Shown: positions 38,460 to 53,300, counted from the stretch's first letter. The stretch: DNA of 64,000 bases from Cichorium intybus (GCA_023525715.1 CM042012.1:41707528-41771527), one strand, 5' to 3'. The notes: generated from the letters alone by a model not told the origin. Program-made: numbers and translations.

Positions 38460-38959
38460 AATCGCGCCGGTATAGCGCCGGTATAGCGCCGGTATCGCGG
38501 TTCGCGGTGGTCAGCATAATCGCGGTTCAGTTTAGCGGTGGAAAATAGCGGTACCGATAAAATCGCCGCGATTTACCGCTATTTTCCGCTATTTACCGAG
38601 ATTTACCGCGATAATTAACCGCGATTTACCGCGATTTACCGCGATAATCCGTGTGGAGGATTTTCATGAAGAAGTGAATGGTTTGGCCGATGATGACTTG
38701 GATGTCGATTAAATTTGAATTTGATACTTTGACATTTTCTATATTAGAATGTTATGTTATGTGACTTATGTATTAAATTAAGCCTTATGTGAAGTTTTTT
38801 GAATGACTTTATGATATTAATTCTACTAGTAATAGTCTAATATATAAATTCTACATATTACTAAAAAACCGCTATATCACCGCTATACCACCGCGAAAAC
38901 CAAAAATTAAATATCGGTAGGTTACCGCGATAACGATTTTGACCGCGATAACTGCATAG
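38460..38959. mobile_element. hAT MITE, 500 bp, with perfect 8-bp target duplication
   Basis: It begins CTATGCAGTTAATCGCG and ends CGCGATAACTGCATAG, inverted repeats. It is flanked by CCTGTGAG on both sides (38452-38459 and 38960-38967). The interior has many TTACCGCGA/TCGCGGT motifs near the ends. A short piece encodes VEDFHEEVNGLADDDLDVD before a stop, which could be the tail of a hAT transposase. Confidence 0.9.
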
Positions 38960-39228
38960 CCTGTGAGCAACGAAGCATCAAAATCGATTAGGTTCTTGGT
39001 GCTAAAATCGTATTCCCTAAAACCTAAAATACATACGAACTTCACCAAAAAACATGAAAACGCTAACCTGTAAACAAACATTGCTCAAAATAAATATATG
39101 TTTATTTATGAACATATGTTTATTAGTGAACATATGTTCATTAGTGAACATATGAAATACAATACCAAACAGGATACCACAATACCGTGAATAATTGAAC
39201 ACATATCGGACTCCCTTCAATACAAACT

Positions 39229-39930
39229 CAAACGAAATATGCAATTCCAAAACCTCCCATTGTATCTTCTGTACATCATCTTTACTAAGCTTCTCAACCC
39301 CCAATTGGTGAAGGATTTCTTGCAGGACTTGAGAACGCGTATCCCTAAACAAAATTCACAAATCGATAATAATTTCTACTCGTCAATATGATCAAACTTC
39401 CAAAAACAATAATGAAAACGGTTTTTCACATATAAATGATCATACACTATTGAGAATTACCAGCGTTCACCATGTGTTGGGCTAGATCACGGAGCAATGG
39501 CAGTACACGAGGCGGTATGAGAACTGTGCAATTCCAAAACCTCCCATTGTATCTTCTGTACATCATCTTTACTGAGCTTCTCAACCCCCAATTGGTGAAG
39601 GCTTTCTTGCAGGACTTGAGAACGCGTATCCCTAAACAAAATTCACAAATCGATAATAATTTCTACTTGTCAATATGATCAAACTTCCAAAACAATAATG
39701 AAAACGATTTTTCACCTGTAAATGATCATACACTGTTGAGAATTACCAGCGTTCACCATGTATTGGGCTAGATCACGCCATCACGGAGCAATGGCAATAC
39801 ACGAGGCTGTATGAGAACTGGAGGATTGTAAACCGCATTATCTGCAGTGAGTCGATCAATATGCCCAGATGCATTTTTGCCATTTGTATCCGATGATCCA
39901 AATGACGGCCGGAGGGAATTAGGGAGATTA
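39229..39930 (-). pseudogene. EXO70A exocyst subunit gene fragment with internal duplication
   Basis: On the minus strand the translation reads SGHIDRLTADNAVYNPPVLI, then PRVLPLLRDLAQHMVNAG. After an intron with GT..AG ends it continues RDTRSQVLQE..LHQLGVEKLSKDDVQKIQWEVLE. This is the C-terminal helical region of plant EXO70A (exocyst tethering complex). A 287-bp segment with the exon, intron and next exon is tandemly repeated (39241-39527 and 39528-39823), and one copy has an 8-bp insertion that breaks the frame. It is a captured, non-functional fragment. Confidence 0.8.
39241..39823. repeat. 287-bp tandem duplication within the EXO70A fragment
   Basis: Two copies starting GCAATTCCAAAACCTCCC and ending GTATGAGAACTG, differing by scattered substitutions and an 8-bp insertion in the second copy. 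Confidence 0.92.
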
Positions 39931-39949
39931 GGGTTTAAAAGTTTGAAGT

Positions 39950-39986
39950 TTCTATATATATATATAGAGAGAGAGAGGACGGAAAC

Positions 39987-40025
<39 letters not shown>
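39950..40025. repeat. TA and GA microsatellite
   Basis: TATATATA followed by GAGAGA runs, interrupted once. Confidence 0.9.
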
Positions 40026-40026
<1 letters not shown>

Positions 40027-40189
40027 AGGACCTAATAAAAAACCCAGAATGCCCTTTAATGGATATAAATTCCTGTAAACGGGTATAATTTTTTATGGTG
40101 TACCCTTTTTAATCTAATCCACTGAAATAATGATCTAACGATTATAAGAGTGGTTCTGCAGTTAGACAATATATTTTGGTTCTGCATTG

Positions 40190-40726
<537 letters not shown>

Positions 40727-42329
40727 CTTACTAGCACCACCACGACCACCACCAATTTAAATTCTTTAAGTTGAAATGAAAACTCTAACCCTAATCAGAA
40801 TGAAAACCATACCCCGCCACACCACCAACATTACCACTTTAAAATCATAAAAACTAAATCAAAATCAACAAATTAAGAGGGGGTGTTTCCATAGCAAGAG
40901 TTGTAGGGCAGAGATAGGAGAGGATTTCCTGGTGTTATAGGAGGCGAGATATAGCAGCCGTCTACGTCGTTGTACCAAATTTCCATTTGGGGTTAGCGGA
41001 AGGCAGGGCCGAGGGAGAGAGAGAGTGAGTGAGTGAGTGAGAGAAAGAAAGATAGAGTCGTCTGTGACGGAGCAGAGGTAGTCTAGTCACTTGTACAGTG
41101 GCGTTGAGACACAATAGTTATAGGGCCAACAGAGATGTCGGTGAAAGGAAGAGAATTTTATAAGCATTTAATCGCTAGGAATTGAAAGAGTCGGTCTAAG
41201 GGACTATGTGTGCAATTTTTGGAAACCAAAAGAATGTGCCATGTCAAAATTTCAAAAATTAAACTAATGATGCTGACAGATGTAAACCACAGGGACCAAA
41301 ATTGTAATTCACTTTTATTTTTCACGCGTTATAGTTTATACATTAAATTACAAATCTCATCCCTATGGTATTGCTTACGTTACAGATCGTCTTACCCATA
41401 TATAATAAAAAAGAGTTTTCTTTAACAACTATATCCAAATTATACACCTATATATTAGTCTGTTAAATATCGTCACAAGCATTTTGACTCATGTTACACA
41501 TTGTATATTCACCCTCCGCTTCGTTTCTTCTTGTTTGTTTTTTATTAAAAATCAAAGAGTAAGTTGTATTCAACGTTTGACTTCGTTTTTGGTTTTGATA
41601 TATGTTTTATTATTATTTCAAAGTTTGCAAAATGATTTTGAACAATGGCTTTTGACGACGGTATTTTTAATATATTAAATCTTTATTTTTTGGAAACGAC
41701 AAATATTATAAATATAGATACCCCGCAAAACAAGAAGCTAGACGAGGGCAAATAGAAACAATACAATGGAATATAATTACCGTAAAGAAAAAGGAAAATT
41801 ATACAAAAACCACTATACTTAGCATTTTTTTCCGATAAACCACCGAAAGTTTTTTTCTATGTTAACCACTGATAGTTTGTATTTGTATTTAAAAAACCAC
41901 TATAATCGGGTATAACCTGTTAAAGTCGATTGTTTTGAAAATCCCTAGAACCCACAAAAACCATGTTGAGTCGTCGTTCTTCTAAAACCCGATATCCTCT
42001 CAAATTGAACCCAGCGTCCAAATTGAACATCAACGAACCATGATTTGAACATCATCAAACCTGGAATCGATATCGTTTAAACGGGAAAAGGTGTTGAAGG
42101 GTGTCGAAGGAATCACTATCGTTCAAGCGAACCTGGAATCGATATCTTTCAAGAGAACCTGGAATCGAGCATCAACTCCTAGAATCGAAGCAAGAAACGA
42201 AGGGTGTCGAAGGATTTATAAGTTGCATACCTTTTTCTTATATTATCGTTGCAATGTAGTTATTAAATTAGGTTTTTCATCATGTTCAAGCAGGAAAATG
42301 GCTATTTGTTCAAAAAAAAAAAAAGTTTA
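40727..42329. other. Non-coding region left of the MULE transposase remnant
   Basis: ACC-rich sequence, then a GAGAGAGTGAGTGAG stretch near 41010-41050, then AT-rich DNA. At 41797-41925 CAAAAACCACTATACTTA..AACCACTGATAG resembles the termini of the Mutator-like MITE at 22193, so it may be the left end of the MULE. No intact gene. Confidence 0.4.
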
Positions 42330-43715
42330 GATTCATGTCTATGTCTATGTCTGATGATGCTCAAGAAAACGAGGAACTAAATGATTTATCGGATAGTGAT
42401 TGTTCTTTAAATTATGAGTTGGAGGCTGAGTTAAGGGGATCCATGAACAACACTGTAAAGATTATTTTTGAACAACTAGTGTGATGACCATATGTTACCA
42501 CTCTGTTTAGATATAGACGAGCAAGAGGAGGAATATGATGAAGATGTTATCAACACAAGAGATGTTGAATTAGAAGACCATGAAGCAGTTGGTGTTGAAG
42601 TACATGTTCATAACCCATTGACCACATGGAAGTTGATGAAACCAATTGAAGGAGAGAAGTATGAAAGCCCTCCACAATTGAAGTTTTGTTTAACAAACAA
42701 TGTTGTTTCTAACGGGTACCAACTATATTATGATTATTGTGATAAAACTAAATCGTCGGTGGGGTCTTCCAAAAATAATGAAAGAACCGTGTGTCCTTTC
42801 AGACTGAGGGTGCCATGGATGGGTACCAAACGATCATTTCAAATAAAGAAGCTAGTTGATAAACATGTGTGTGCAAGGACATATCAATTTGGTGCTATCT
42901 TAAACCCACAATGGCTAGGAAGCCGCTTTGTAAAGGACCTAATTACAAAGCCAAACATGATGTTAGACGAGATGAAAGAAGAAGCACTAAAAAGATTTTC
43001 CTGTTCAGTTAGCATAGGTCAATGTCAGAGAGCCAAGCATCATACAATGATAATGATCGATGGAAAACTAATAGAACATTATGCAAGGATTTGGGATTAT
43101 GCCCACGAACTTAAACAATCTATTCCTGGGTCCACTTTTCATGTTGGAGTTTGCGTGCACCCACAAGGGAGTTATTTCCATAGGTTCTATGTTGGTTTGA
43201 AAGCACTGAGAGATGGTTGGAAAAGAGGGTGTAGACCTGTAATTGGACTATACAGGAGCTTTCTAAAAGGGACGGTGAAAGAAGAGCTATTATCTGTTGT
43301 TAAGAGAGATGTGAACAACCAGTTATATCTAACTGTGTGGGCAATGGTAGATGTTGAGAATAAGGATAACTGAAAGTGGTTTATGCAATTCTAGTGATAA
43401 CCTAGTGAGCAACCAGTTATGCTAACTTTAAGAAAACATACACCGGTGAGCAATTCAAAAATATGTTTTAGTCAGCTGCTACATCATGTGTCGAATCCAA
43501 GTTCATGGAACATATGAATGAAATAAAATCTATAAGGTAATCCTCAGTATTTTATTATATTAAATTCCTTGAAATGCTAACACTCGTTTTCTTATGAAAT
43601 TCTAGTAGAGGAGCCTATGAGCATTTAATCAAAAGAGACCTTAAGACATGGTGTAGGGCATTCTTTGAGACGGGCAAACCTTGTGAGGCTGTGAAAAACA
43701 GTTTGTATGAATATA
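42330..43715 (+). pseudogene. MuDR-type (MULE) transposase, decayed
   Basis: An acidic N-terminal piece (from about 42332, SDDAQENEELNDLSDSD) is out of frame with a 293-codon open stretch at 42492-43373. That stretch has the MuDR DNA-binding region (KFCLTNNVVSNGYQL, CPFRLRV, HVCARTY, LGSRFVKDLI) and the start of the transposase domain (GCRPVIGLYRSFLKGTVKEE). Functional relatives have a catalytic Asp in ..GLDG.FLKG; here it is Tyr. The stretch ends at a TGA where relatives have Trp (VDVENKDNW). Similarity resumes at about 43434 (YTGEQFKNMF, MEHMNEIKSI) and at 43607 (RGAYEHLIKRDLKTWCRAFF), with GT..AG between. A (TA)n tract truncates it at about 43722. Confidence 0.85.
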
Positions 43716-43718
43716 AGC

Positions 43719-43836
<118 letters not shown>

Positions 43837-44929
43837 TTTGATGTCATCATTTGATTATCCAAGTGACAATCAAAATTTTTGTCATATATAATATAAGAAT
43901 TTATGCAAATATTCAATATAAAAGAGTTGATACTTAAATAAACTCGAGACGTTGAGCAATGACAAAATGGTCTAAGAAGGTGAAATTATAGAGAATTTAA
44001 TTGTTAAGTACTTTATTTAAGTCATGATATGATGATTATTCAATTAGAATTTAATCTTAAGGACATAAGGGTAAAGTTTGAAATAAATGACTAAAAGTGA
44101 AAAGTTTATTGTGCAAACTTTGGAAAATATTATCTCAACATATAGAAAGATTTGGGCAATTGTCATCACGATGATTTTTGTAATATTTGAGATAACAAAA
44201 GTATAGGAAAAAGATTCAGGTCATTTGGAGTTGTAACGAAGGAGTTATGATGGAATTAAAATGGCATAAAAGTGATAAAAATAACCAAAGGTTCATTTTT
44301 CAAGAGTTGATAGCAGAAAATCTTTATGTTTCAGACTTAAGTCAGTAGAGGAAAGTTGTAAAGCTCGCTCCCACCTTTCTAAAGGTATAAAGTTGATAAA
44401 AATATGATATCATATGTAGAAGTTATGTTAATGTAAAGTGTGCAAGAAAAATGGAAAGAATGCAGAAAGTTTCCAAAGGCATTATAAGTCGGGGGTATTT
44501 TTGTAATTTCCTATTAAGCTGGTCAAAATATGCTTTGAACCTCCATTCCTGTGTGGGTGTTTGAGAGATCAAAGGTAAAAATCTGTAAAACGGGAAATTG
44601 GAAATTTAGAAGTCGTGTTCGTCAAAATCAGCAAATACACGACTCGCACCCTTGGGTGCGTGAGTCAAATCGAAGACAGAGAGACAGATCGAGCAGGGAA
44701 GCGAATGAGATCGAGATTTAAGGCGTTAAGAGGGTTGGAGTGAGGTGCACAACAGCTCTTAGGTGCTGTCGGTTCGTTAACCAGCAGAAACCGCCGGAGG
44801 CGGCGGTGCAGACGACTGGAACAGCCGCCAATGATCGCCGGTGGTCGGGGAAGGATGCCTTGTTCCGATTTCTAGCCTATTACCTCAAGAATGCTCTGAT
44901 TTTCTGCACATTGAGTAAATTTTGAAAGG

Positions 44930-45250
44930 TAAAAGTCTGACCTTTATGAACCCTAGTTCATGAAATCTGAAATCCTTCAATGCATGTCGAAAATTGGAGC
45001 TGATTTGTAATTTTGAACATGGTTTGAGCAGGGGGTTCGTAAAAAGAGGCAAGAACATCTATGATTCAGATTTTTGGAAAGAAAATTCAAAGGTAAAAAC
45101 TAATTTTTGGAACCCTAGTCTTTTGAATCTGAAAACTCTTGATGCATGTTAGATTTGAAGTTGGTTTTGGGGGTCTCACAAGTTATGGATTCAAGAAACA
45201 CCTATGAATCTAAGGTTTTGAGTGTTTGAATTAGATGATGGTATACATAT
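44930..45250. repeat. Two tandem repeats of about 165 bp
   Basis: GGTAAAA..CTGA/CTAATTTTTGGAACCCTAGTC, AATCTGAAA and TGATGCATGT recur with a period of about 165 bp, within the LTR-like region. Confidence 0.6.
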
Positions 45251-46409
45251 TTAATGTTAGTTTCAAGAAATCAGAAACACACGAAGTTGTTTATGTTAAA
45301 GTTAACTTGGAATTGTTGAACACATGTTGTTGATGGTTCAAAGAAAGAAGAACGCGTAAATCGCTTATTTGATTTTGATAACGTTTGACCTTTTGTTAGT
45401 CAAAACCAAAGATCTACGTTGAATTGATAGATGTTGAAATGATACAATGCCAAGATCAAGTTTTATGTGAAGTTTGATGCAAGTTTAAAGTTGATAATAT
45501 GTACTTGTGTGCATATGTTGTTAATAGTTGAAGCATGATAACATATGATGAGCAAAAGGCATGATATTTTGATTCTTTACACAAGTTATGGAATTTTTAT
45601 AAATGGTTGATATATTATTTTGGAATTTCTTAATGTTTGTTGGAATTGGAATTGAATCAAGGATTCCAACACTTAATGTATAACAAAATATTTGGATCAA
45701 AGACTTAGTGAATTTCGGTAAATTGGAATGGAATTGAGAATTGCACCCTTTATGGGACAAAGTTAGTATGTGTAAAAGTAGTGTTCAAGATGACATCAAG
45801 TTTAGTCGGAATGATACTTTTGAAGTGTTGGGAATGTTTTAACGTCACACAAATGGAAAACAACATGATTTACAATGGTTTCTATTTTTAGAAACTTTAT
45901 TCGTTGAGTTTTTGTCAAAATGGTATAAATGAGTAAATTGAGTGTTGTTTTTCCGGCTAAGCACTAAAGTTTTTAAATGTTGCTAAAATAGCCTCGTAGA
46001 ATCCAAAAATACCATTTTTTTAGTCAAAATGGGACACAGGGGTAAAACCATCCAAAATGGTTATTATGCCTTAAGAGTCATATTTGGACATTGGAATGGA
46101 ATTAGATGATGACTAGGAATAGTTCAAGAATGATTAGACAATTACTATATGTTTAGTTGTCTAATAAGTTCTAATATTCTATTAGATTAATAGAGATTGA
46201 ATGACGCTTGGAGGCAACGAATGGCTATAGAAAGTGGATTAGTGTAGCTAGACGTACCTAGCTACTAAGGTGAATACATGTGGCTTTTTCCGACTATGAG
46301 GTACATGGCAAAGTATTTATAAATCTTTATGTGACTTTCAAATATGAAATGAAATGCAAGCCTTTTTGCTTATATCATGTTTATGAAAGTGTTGTACTAC
46401 GTCTATGAA

Positions 46410-46745
46410 ATAATGTTTTTGGCATTAAGCCTACTATGTTTCAAAAGTATGTTTTGGCATCAAGTCGTAATGATTTGAAAGTATGTTTTGGAGTCAAGCC
46501 ATAATGATTTGAAAGTATGTTTTGGCGTTTAGCCTATGAAAGTTATGAAAGAATGTTTTGGTATTTATTCTATGAAAGTTATGAAAGAATGTTTTGGCGT
46601 TTAGCCTATGAATGTTTATGAAAGAAAGTTTTGGGATCTAGCCTTACGAATGTTTATAAAAGAAAGTTTTGGCATTCAGTCTTACGAAAGTTTATGAAAG
46701 AAAGTTTTGGCATCTAGCCTTAATGTATTTGTGAATGAATGTTTT
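46410..46745. repeat. Minisatellite of about 40-bp units
   Basis: At least eight units like GTTTATGAAAGAAAGTTTTG with a variable GGCATCTAGCCTTACGAA part. Confidence 0.8.
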
Positions 46746-47209
46746 GATGATAAGCAAAGCTATGTGTCTGAATGATTGGTATTTAATGCAAGCAAAGAAA
46801 TGTAAAGCAATATGAACAAAGAACATAGTTCTTTGTGCCCGGGACATGATGTTCCCGTAACAGAACCTAGAGGAATCTACTAGGGTGGTACCAACCCCGT
46901 CGCGAAGTAGATGTCCTAAAACTTATGATGCTAGGATGGACAGGTTTTGTTCTTTCCATCCTAGTCTAGACTTGGGGTATCGCCAAGAGTGATTAATGCC
47001 TTAAGTATAAAAAGCAAGCATGTTAAGATACCAGTCAAAACATGTGATAAGATGCTGAGGTGGTTTGATTATGTTCTTAACGTGTCAGTATAGACATGGG
47101 GGTATCACCAAGAGTAATTAAGGCCATAAGTATAAAATCCAAATGTGTTTGAATATCATTCAAGTTTAATTAATAAAAGTTTTATAATGACAAACTTTTT
47201 AGGAAATAG

Positions 47210-47350
47210 CAAGCGTTATTATGTTTTATGAAATAACGTTATTATGCTTTATGAAATAGCAAGCTTTATTATGCTTTATGAAATAACGTTATTATGCTTT
47301 ATGAAATAACCTTATTATGTTTTATGAAATAGTGTTATTATGGTTTATGA
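47210..47350. repeat. Minisatellite of about 25-bp units
   Basis: About five copies of GTTATTATGCTTTATGAAAT with small changes (AACG, AGCAAGC, AACC between). Confidence 0.85.
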
Positions 47351-47900
47351 AAATGGGGCGTTTCAGTTATAATGATTTTAACAACAAGTGTTATGAAATG
47401 ATTTGATTACAAAGGTTTTGAAAATGATATATGTTATGTTTATAAATATTTTGTGTCCAAACCCATGTAGCTCACGAGATGTTTCGTCTTACGTATTTTA
47501 TTTTATGCCATGTATCCCAGGTTCTAGACATAAGAGATAGAAGCAAGTAGATGACCCGAAGAAATTGGGATCTTAGATAGAGTGAACCTTGGCTGATGTA
47601 CTGGTTTGTAATCCTAACTTGCTTTCTATGGTTTAGTTTGGTATGAAGTTGTAACCCCTGTAGTTGTTCAAACATTTGTACAACTTAATTGTTTTTGTTA
47701 GAACCGAATTTTTAAGACATTACATAAGGTCACGAGAAAAGTTTTTAAAAACTTGACATTTTGTTCTGTAAAGGAACACGGTTTTTGAAATATGAGATTT
47801 TTGAACATTAAGTTTTATAAAATTTTACACCATTTATGGTGTACGTAAATGGGCGTTACAATCCATTTAGTTATTGGGCTGTTTTTCCAAGTGGTGGGAA

Positions 47901-48574
47901 TGTTTTGAAGCAAGATGTGGATTTGATGCTTCTTTATTGGATTTAGGAGCTCACCGAGTTGGTTATATGTGCGTGATCATAACAAGTTAGTAATAATACT
48001 ATAAATATTATGGTCCTTTTGGGTTACATGGAAGAGATGATTTAGCCAGAAGGGATCAAACAATAAACTTGAGGGGTTAAATTTATTAATATATCAAAGT
48101 AATGATATATTAATTAGAAACTAAGAACGATAAATGACTAAAGTGAAATTATCAACAGTTTGAATTCAAATAGTCATTATCCACAAGGGAAGAGATATGG
48201 ATGGGCAACACTATAAATATAACCCTATATCTGAGTAGTAAATGTTAGAAAACCCTAAAATTCGTCCATCTCCCTCCCACACTCTGTATACGGCCAATTT
48301 CTTCATAAACCCAGAGTATTACGTGCTAAAACTTTAAGCAAAGGTTTATACTTCATCAATGGGTAGTGGATCGTTGTCTTGGGTGTGATTCCATTAGAGG
48401 AGTTCTACTTTGGGCTCTAGAAATGCTAACAAGATCAGATCTGCAATTAAAAGGTATATCTTGATTCCTCTTTCGTTTACAGTTACAAAAATGTACGTGA
48501 TTCTGTGAACCTGGTAGAATATGATTTTAAGTTTTATTTCCGCTGCGTTGTTTATATACTATCGTATTCCAACA
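47901..48574 (+). mobile_element. Copia LTR with primer binding site (partial element)
   Basis: The LTR begins TGTTTTGAAG and ends CCAACA. Right after it stands TGGTATCAGAGCC (48576-48588), the site complementary to initiator tRNA-Met used by plant Copia elements, followed by 5' leader sequence to about 48998. Internal similarity to the LTRs at 50381 includes TATCAAAGTAATGATATATT and TAGAAACTA. A purine-rich tract (CCAAGTGGTGGGAA, 47888-47900) precedes it. The rest of the element is missing, ending at a (TA)n tract. Confidence 0.65.
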
Positions 48575-48996
48575 GTGGTATCAGAGCCACTTAATCAAAA
48601 TTTTTGTACTGGTTTGATTCGATTTGATCCATTGGTTAATGTTAAAAATTAGATTTTTAAAAGGGTTTTCGAATCTGTTCGTCGCTCGTATAGCGATCTT
48701 TGAACGGTCGTGTCGCGATCTTCTATACTAGTTATGGACATTAGGGTTTTGTTGCGTCATGATTCCTAGTGAGTCGCGATGCATCGTCCTAGTCATGATC
48801 GTGTTCTGTTCGTTGTTTCGCGATGCCACCGTTGGCTTATCGCGTCGCGATGGTCGTAACGTCTTTTTTAAATCATGATTCTTGATATGCAATATGGTGA
48901 TATTTTTGTATAGGATAATTGTTTAGATCAATTATTAACATTGCATCATTATATGTTTAATAGAATTAATAGTTAAACATAAATTTTAAAATGCTT

Positions 48997-50380
<1,384 letters not shown>

Positions 50381-51157
50381 TGTTGGATTAGGTGTCTAAG
50401 CCATGACTAATAATTTGTATTTACCTAATTAATAGAAGCAAAGTCCATTTGGGTTGCGCTCATAGCTGGAGGTTTGGTAGAAAATTCGGTAGAGAGAAAG
50501 GTTGGTTTATTATGGGATTAATAAATCAATAGAAATAAAAGATATGGTTTGTTAATATATTAAAGTGATAATATATTAATTAGAAACTATGTTGATTGAT
50601 TAATAATTAATCAGAAATTAATTGGATTAATTTCTGTGGCATTAATTAGATTAATCAGGAGGTCAGGGATTAAAGTCGTACAAATTCAAAAGTTGAATTG
50701 CGGCGCGCGGCGCGCCAATGTAAAGGCCGCGACGCGCGTACATATTCGTACGAATTCAATAGTTGAATTGCGGCGCGCGGCGCGCAAACGATCTGGCCGC
50801 GGCGCGCGTACAGATAATCCGGAAAATGGGCTGCGGCTAGGGTTTTTAGCTTTACCCTTTGGTTCCCTATAAATAGGGAACCCTAGACCTCATTATCAGT
50901 GCTCATTTCTAAAATTCTCTCTGGAATTTTCGTGACCTTCCTCTGGCTCCCTGGGTGTGATCTCATTTGAGGCAGGACACTTGTACTGCTTAGCTTCAAG
51001 ATTAAAACTAAAGGTTAGTTTTTCTGATTTATTCTTTTAGTTAATTTTTGTTTGGCCTTTAGGAATTAGTTACATGTTCAAAGAAAGAAAACATAGATAT
51101 TTTCTAGGTTGCATGTGAACTTAGGTTATTTAGTTCATGGTTGCAGAAAACCTTTCA
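50381..51157 (+). repeat. Left LTR
   Basis: Begins TGTTGGATTAGG and ends AACCTTTCA. A TATA box CTATAAATAGGG lies at about 50868-50879. Just upstream, at 50697-50808, is a GC-rich block of two related units with GCGGCGCGCGGCGCGC. The solo LTR at 13577 lacks this block. Confidence 0.92.
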
Positions 51158-51158
51158 G

Positions 51159-51170
51159 TGGTATCAGAGC
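51159..51170 (+). other. Primer binding site (initiator tRNA-Met type)
   Basis: TGGTATCAGAGC one base after the left LTR, complementary to the 3' end of plant initiator tRNA-Met, the usual Copia primer. Confidence 0.9.
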
Positions 51171-53205
51171 GTTTGGTTGTTTTCTTATTGAATAGCTGTA
51201 ATAGTTTTCCTAATTAGGGTTTATTGTTTATAACTCTTTGGGCCTGATATGAGTTTAGGGTTTGGGTTTTAGAAACCTTTTCCCCACCCCTTGGTAATTT
51301 TTCGAAAATAGGCATTATGGTTTTGGAAGGCTTTCTATTTTTGGTAACTTTAATTGGTTAATTAAATGGATAACCTTAAACCCAGTTTGTTTGAATTCGA
51401 TAATTAGGGGTTTAAGATAGGTTTAAATTGATTTGATTAATTTGGAAAAACCTATCTACATTTGAATTAATTTAATTAATTTTTTAATTAAAAGATAATT
51501 CAAGGGATTTAATTTAATTTTGATTTAATGGTTAAATTGCGAAAAATTAAAAGATAAACCTGAAATATTTTAAAAAGTTTAAAATACCAAGATTTAATTA
51601 ATTTAATTAATTGTTAATTAAAAGATGATTAAATCGATTTCTTATAGGTTTAATTTAATTTTTAAATTTAATAGTTAAATTGGTAAAATTAAAAGATAAA
51701 CCTGGAGTATTTTGAAGGGTTTTAAAATACATCTTATATATATTATTAAAGGTTAATACTATAAGATAAATTGGTTAGTCAAATCATTAGTAGGCCTCAT
51801 TCACGAAGCTGGTCTATAAAGTGGGTATAAGGAGACTGCCTATAAAATGACGGTCTAATGGGTGTTCACTCTCACCCACCGCTCGCCTGATCAGTGGAGG
51901 GTCGTTAGCCGAACAGTTTTGATAGGACCGCTTAATCATTAAAAGTATAATGATCAAAGTACTAGAACCCGTACAAGAATTCCCAATCTAGTTACTTTAG
52001 AAAAAAATGTGAATTTGATGCTAACCCATGAAATTGCACATTGCACTTTATGAAACGTTGGTGGAGCGTGTGTGGTTAACCGGCACATCAATTTGAGATG
52101 ATAATGGACCCCGAGAGTACCAAGCTAATTTGCATGGTTATTCACACCCGGTTTGTGATCCTCGGCATCCCAGTCACAAACGGTGGGGCATATCCGAGAT
52201 TAAACATGCCATTGAACAGTTCAATGAATCTCACAGATCTAGGAATTTCATAAGACTGAAACTGATAAAAGTTATCTACCTTAATGACCACTGTGTTGTG
52301 ACTACGGCATCCCTCTTCACAGCATAGTTGGGGTATTTTGGATCCTAGCCTTGTTAAATAATATATATTGGGTAATTATTTAAAAGGACTAATTAAACGA
52401 ATAAATTCAAATTTTATATATGTCTGAAGAAAATGTCATTCTCCTCCTTCACCCATTTCTGAGAGCTTCAGAAAGCACCTGTTTAGTATGGTAAGGCTGA
52501 CTGGCCTGAACTATGTGATATGGTTTTGCAATTAGAGAATAGTTCTTAGTTTTGCTGGCAAACCATATCCGACTGAGTGTCCGCTCCCAAACATGGCATC
52601 AAACAGCAGCTTGTGATGAGCATGACTCCTTGACTATTGAGTCCAAGGAAGTTCGTTGCCTTATGCTATTGATCATTAACCCCGAGTTCCGCAGGGATTT
52701 AGAATTCCTGGGGTCTGATAAGTTAGCACAGCTAGTTCAGGAAAGGTTCCGTGAACTGGTTGAATAAAGGGAACGAACTAGGATCTTCAAAGAGCTTGAA
52801 GTTGCAAGCTAGAAGGAAGTAGCACCAGTTTGCGTGTTCCCGAGATTGAGGGATACATAGGCGAACAGTATAAAACTGGTTTCCTTTTGTGATCGGGAGT
52901 TAAGCATTAGCTCAACTCGCTGATCTGTTCATCCAGATGAACAGAAAGGGTAACCGGATAAGACAATCGTGGAAGTGTATTCAATGTCGACTCTGTATGA
53001 ATCGTTCATGGAGAAGCATAGTTCCATTAATTCAGCTGCTTCAGGATTGAGTCCAGTATTAAGGTGCATCAAGAAATGATCCAGATCGTTTGGACCGATT
53101 GTTCGATGTTTCAAACTGGGAATCCACAAGGTGGGACACAGTCACGGAAAGATTGAAAAAATGCTCCAAAGCCAAACCGTTTGGTAAACTCATAAATATC
53201 TTAGA
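51171..53205 (+). other. 5' interior of the LARD-like element
   Basis: No coding frame. AT-rich leader to about 51760. At about 52060-52100 stands the first of three copies of a GTGGAGCGTGTGTGGTT..CCGGCACA motif (others near 54912 and 55922). A short open frame (52130-52327, HGYSHPVCDPRHPSHKRWG) is not recognised. Confidence 0.5.
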
Positions 53206-53300
53206 ATTCAGAACACCTGATCCTCATTTCCTTGATACAGGATGTGTTTCACACATTTGCTCTGTATGCACGGACTCTGGAGGATGCGGGATGGTGTCGC
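53206..53300 (+). pseudogene. Relic of Copia aspartic protease motif
   Basis: A short open stretch reads FLDTGCVSHICS, matching the DTGC.SHIC active-site region of Copia protease. The surrounding frame is not Copia-like, so it is only a relic. Confidence 0.5.

Larger units (their letters stand above)
43925..47860. repeat. LTR-like region, probably Ty3/Gypsy, copy 2
   Basis: From about 45200 to 47860 this aligns with 900-3403, ending GGGCGTTACA. It contains several tandem repeat blocks and only short open frames, none with a retroelement domain. The left boundary is uncertain. The part at 44640-44930 is GC-richer (GCCGCCGGAGGCGG) and may be transcribed-leader-like. Confidence 0.45.

Noticed and set aside
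46410..46745. CRISPR-like array of regular repeats
   Set aside because: Repeats are contiguous and diverged without unique spacers, in plant nuclear DNA; this is a minisatellite.
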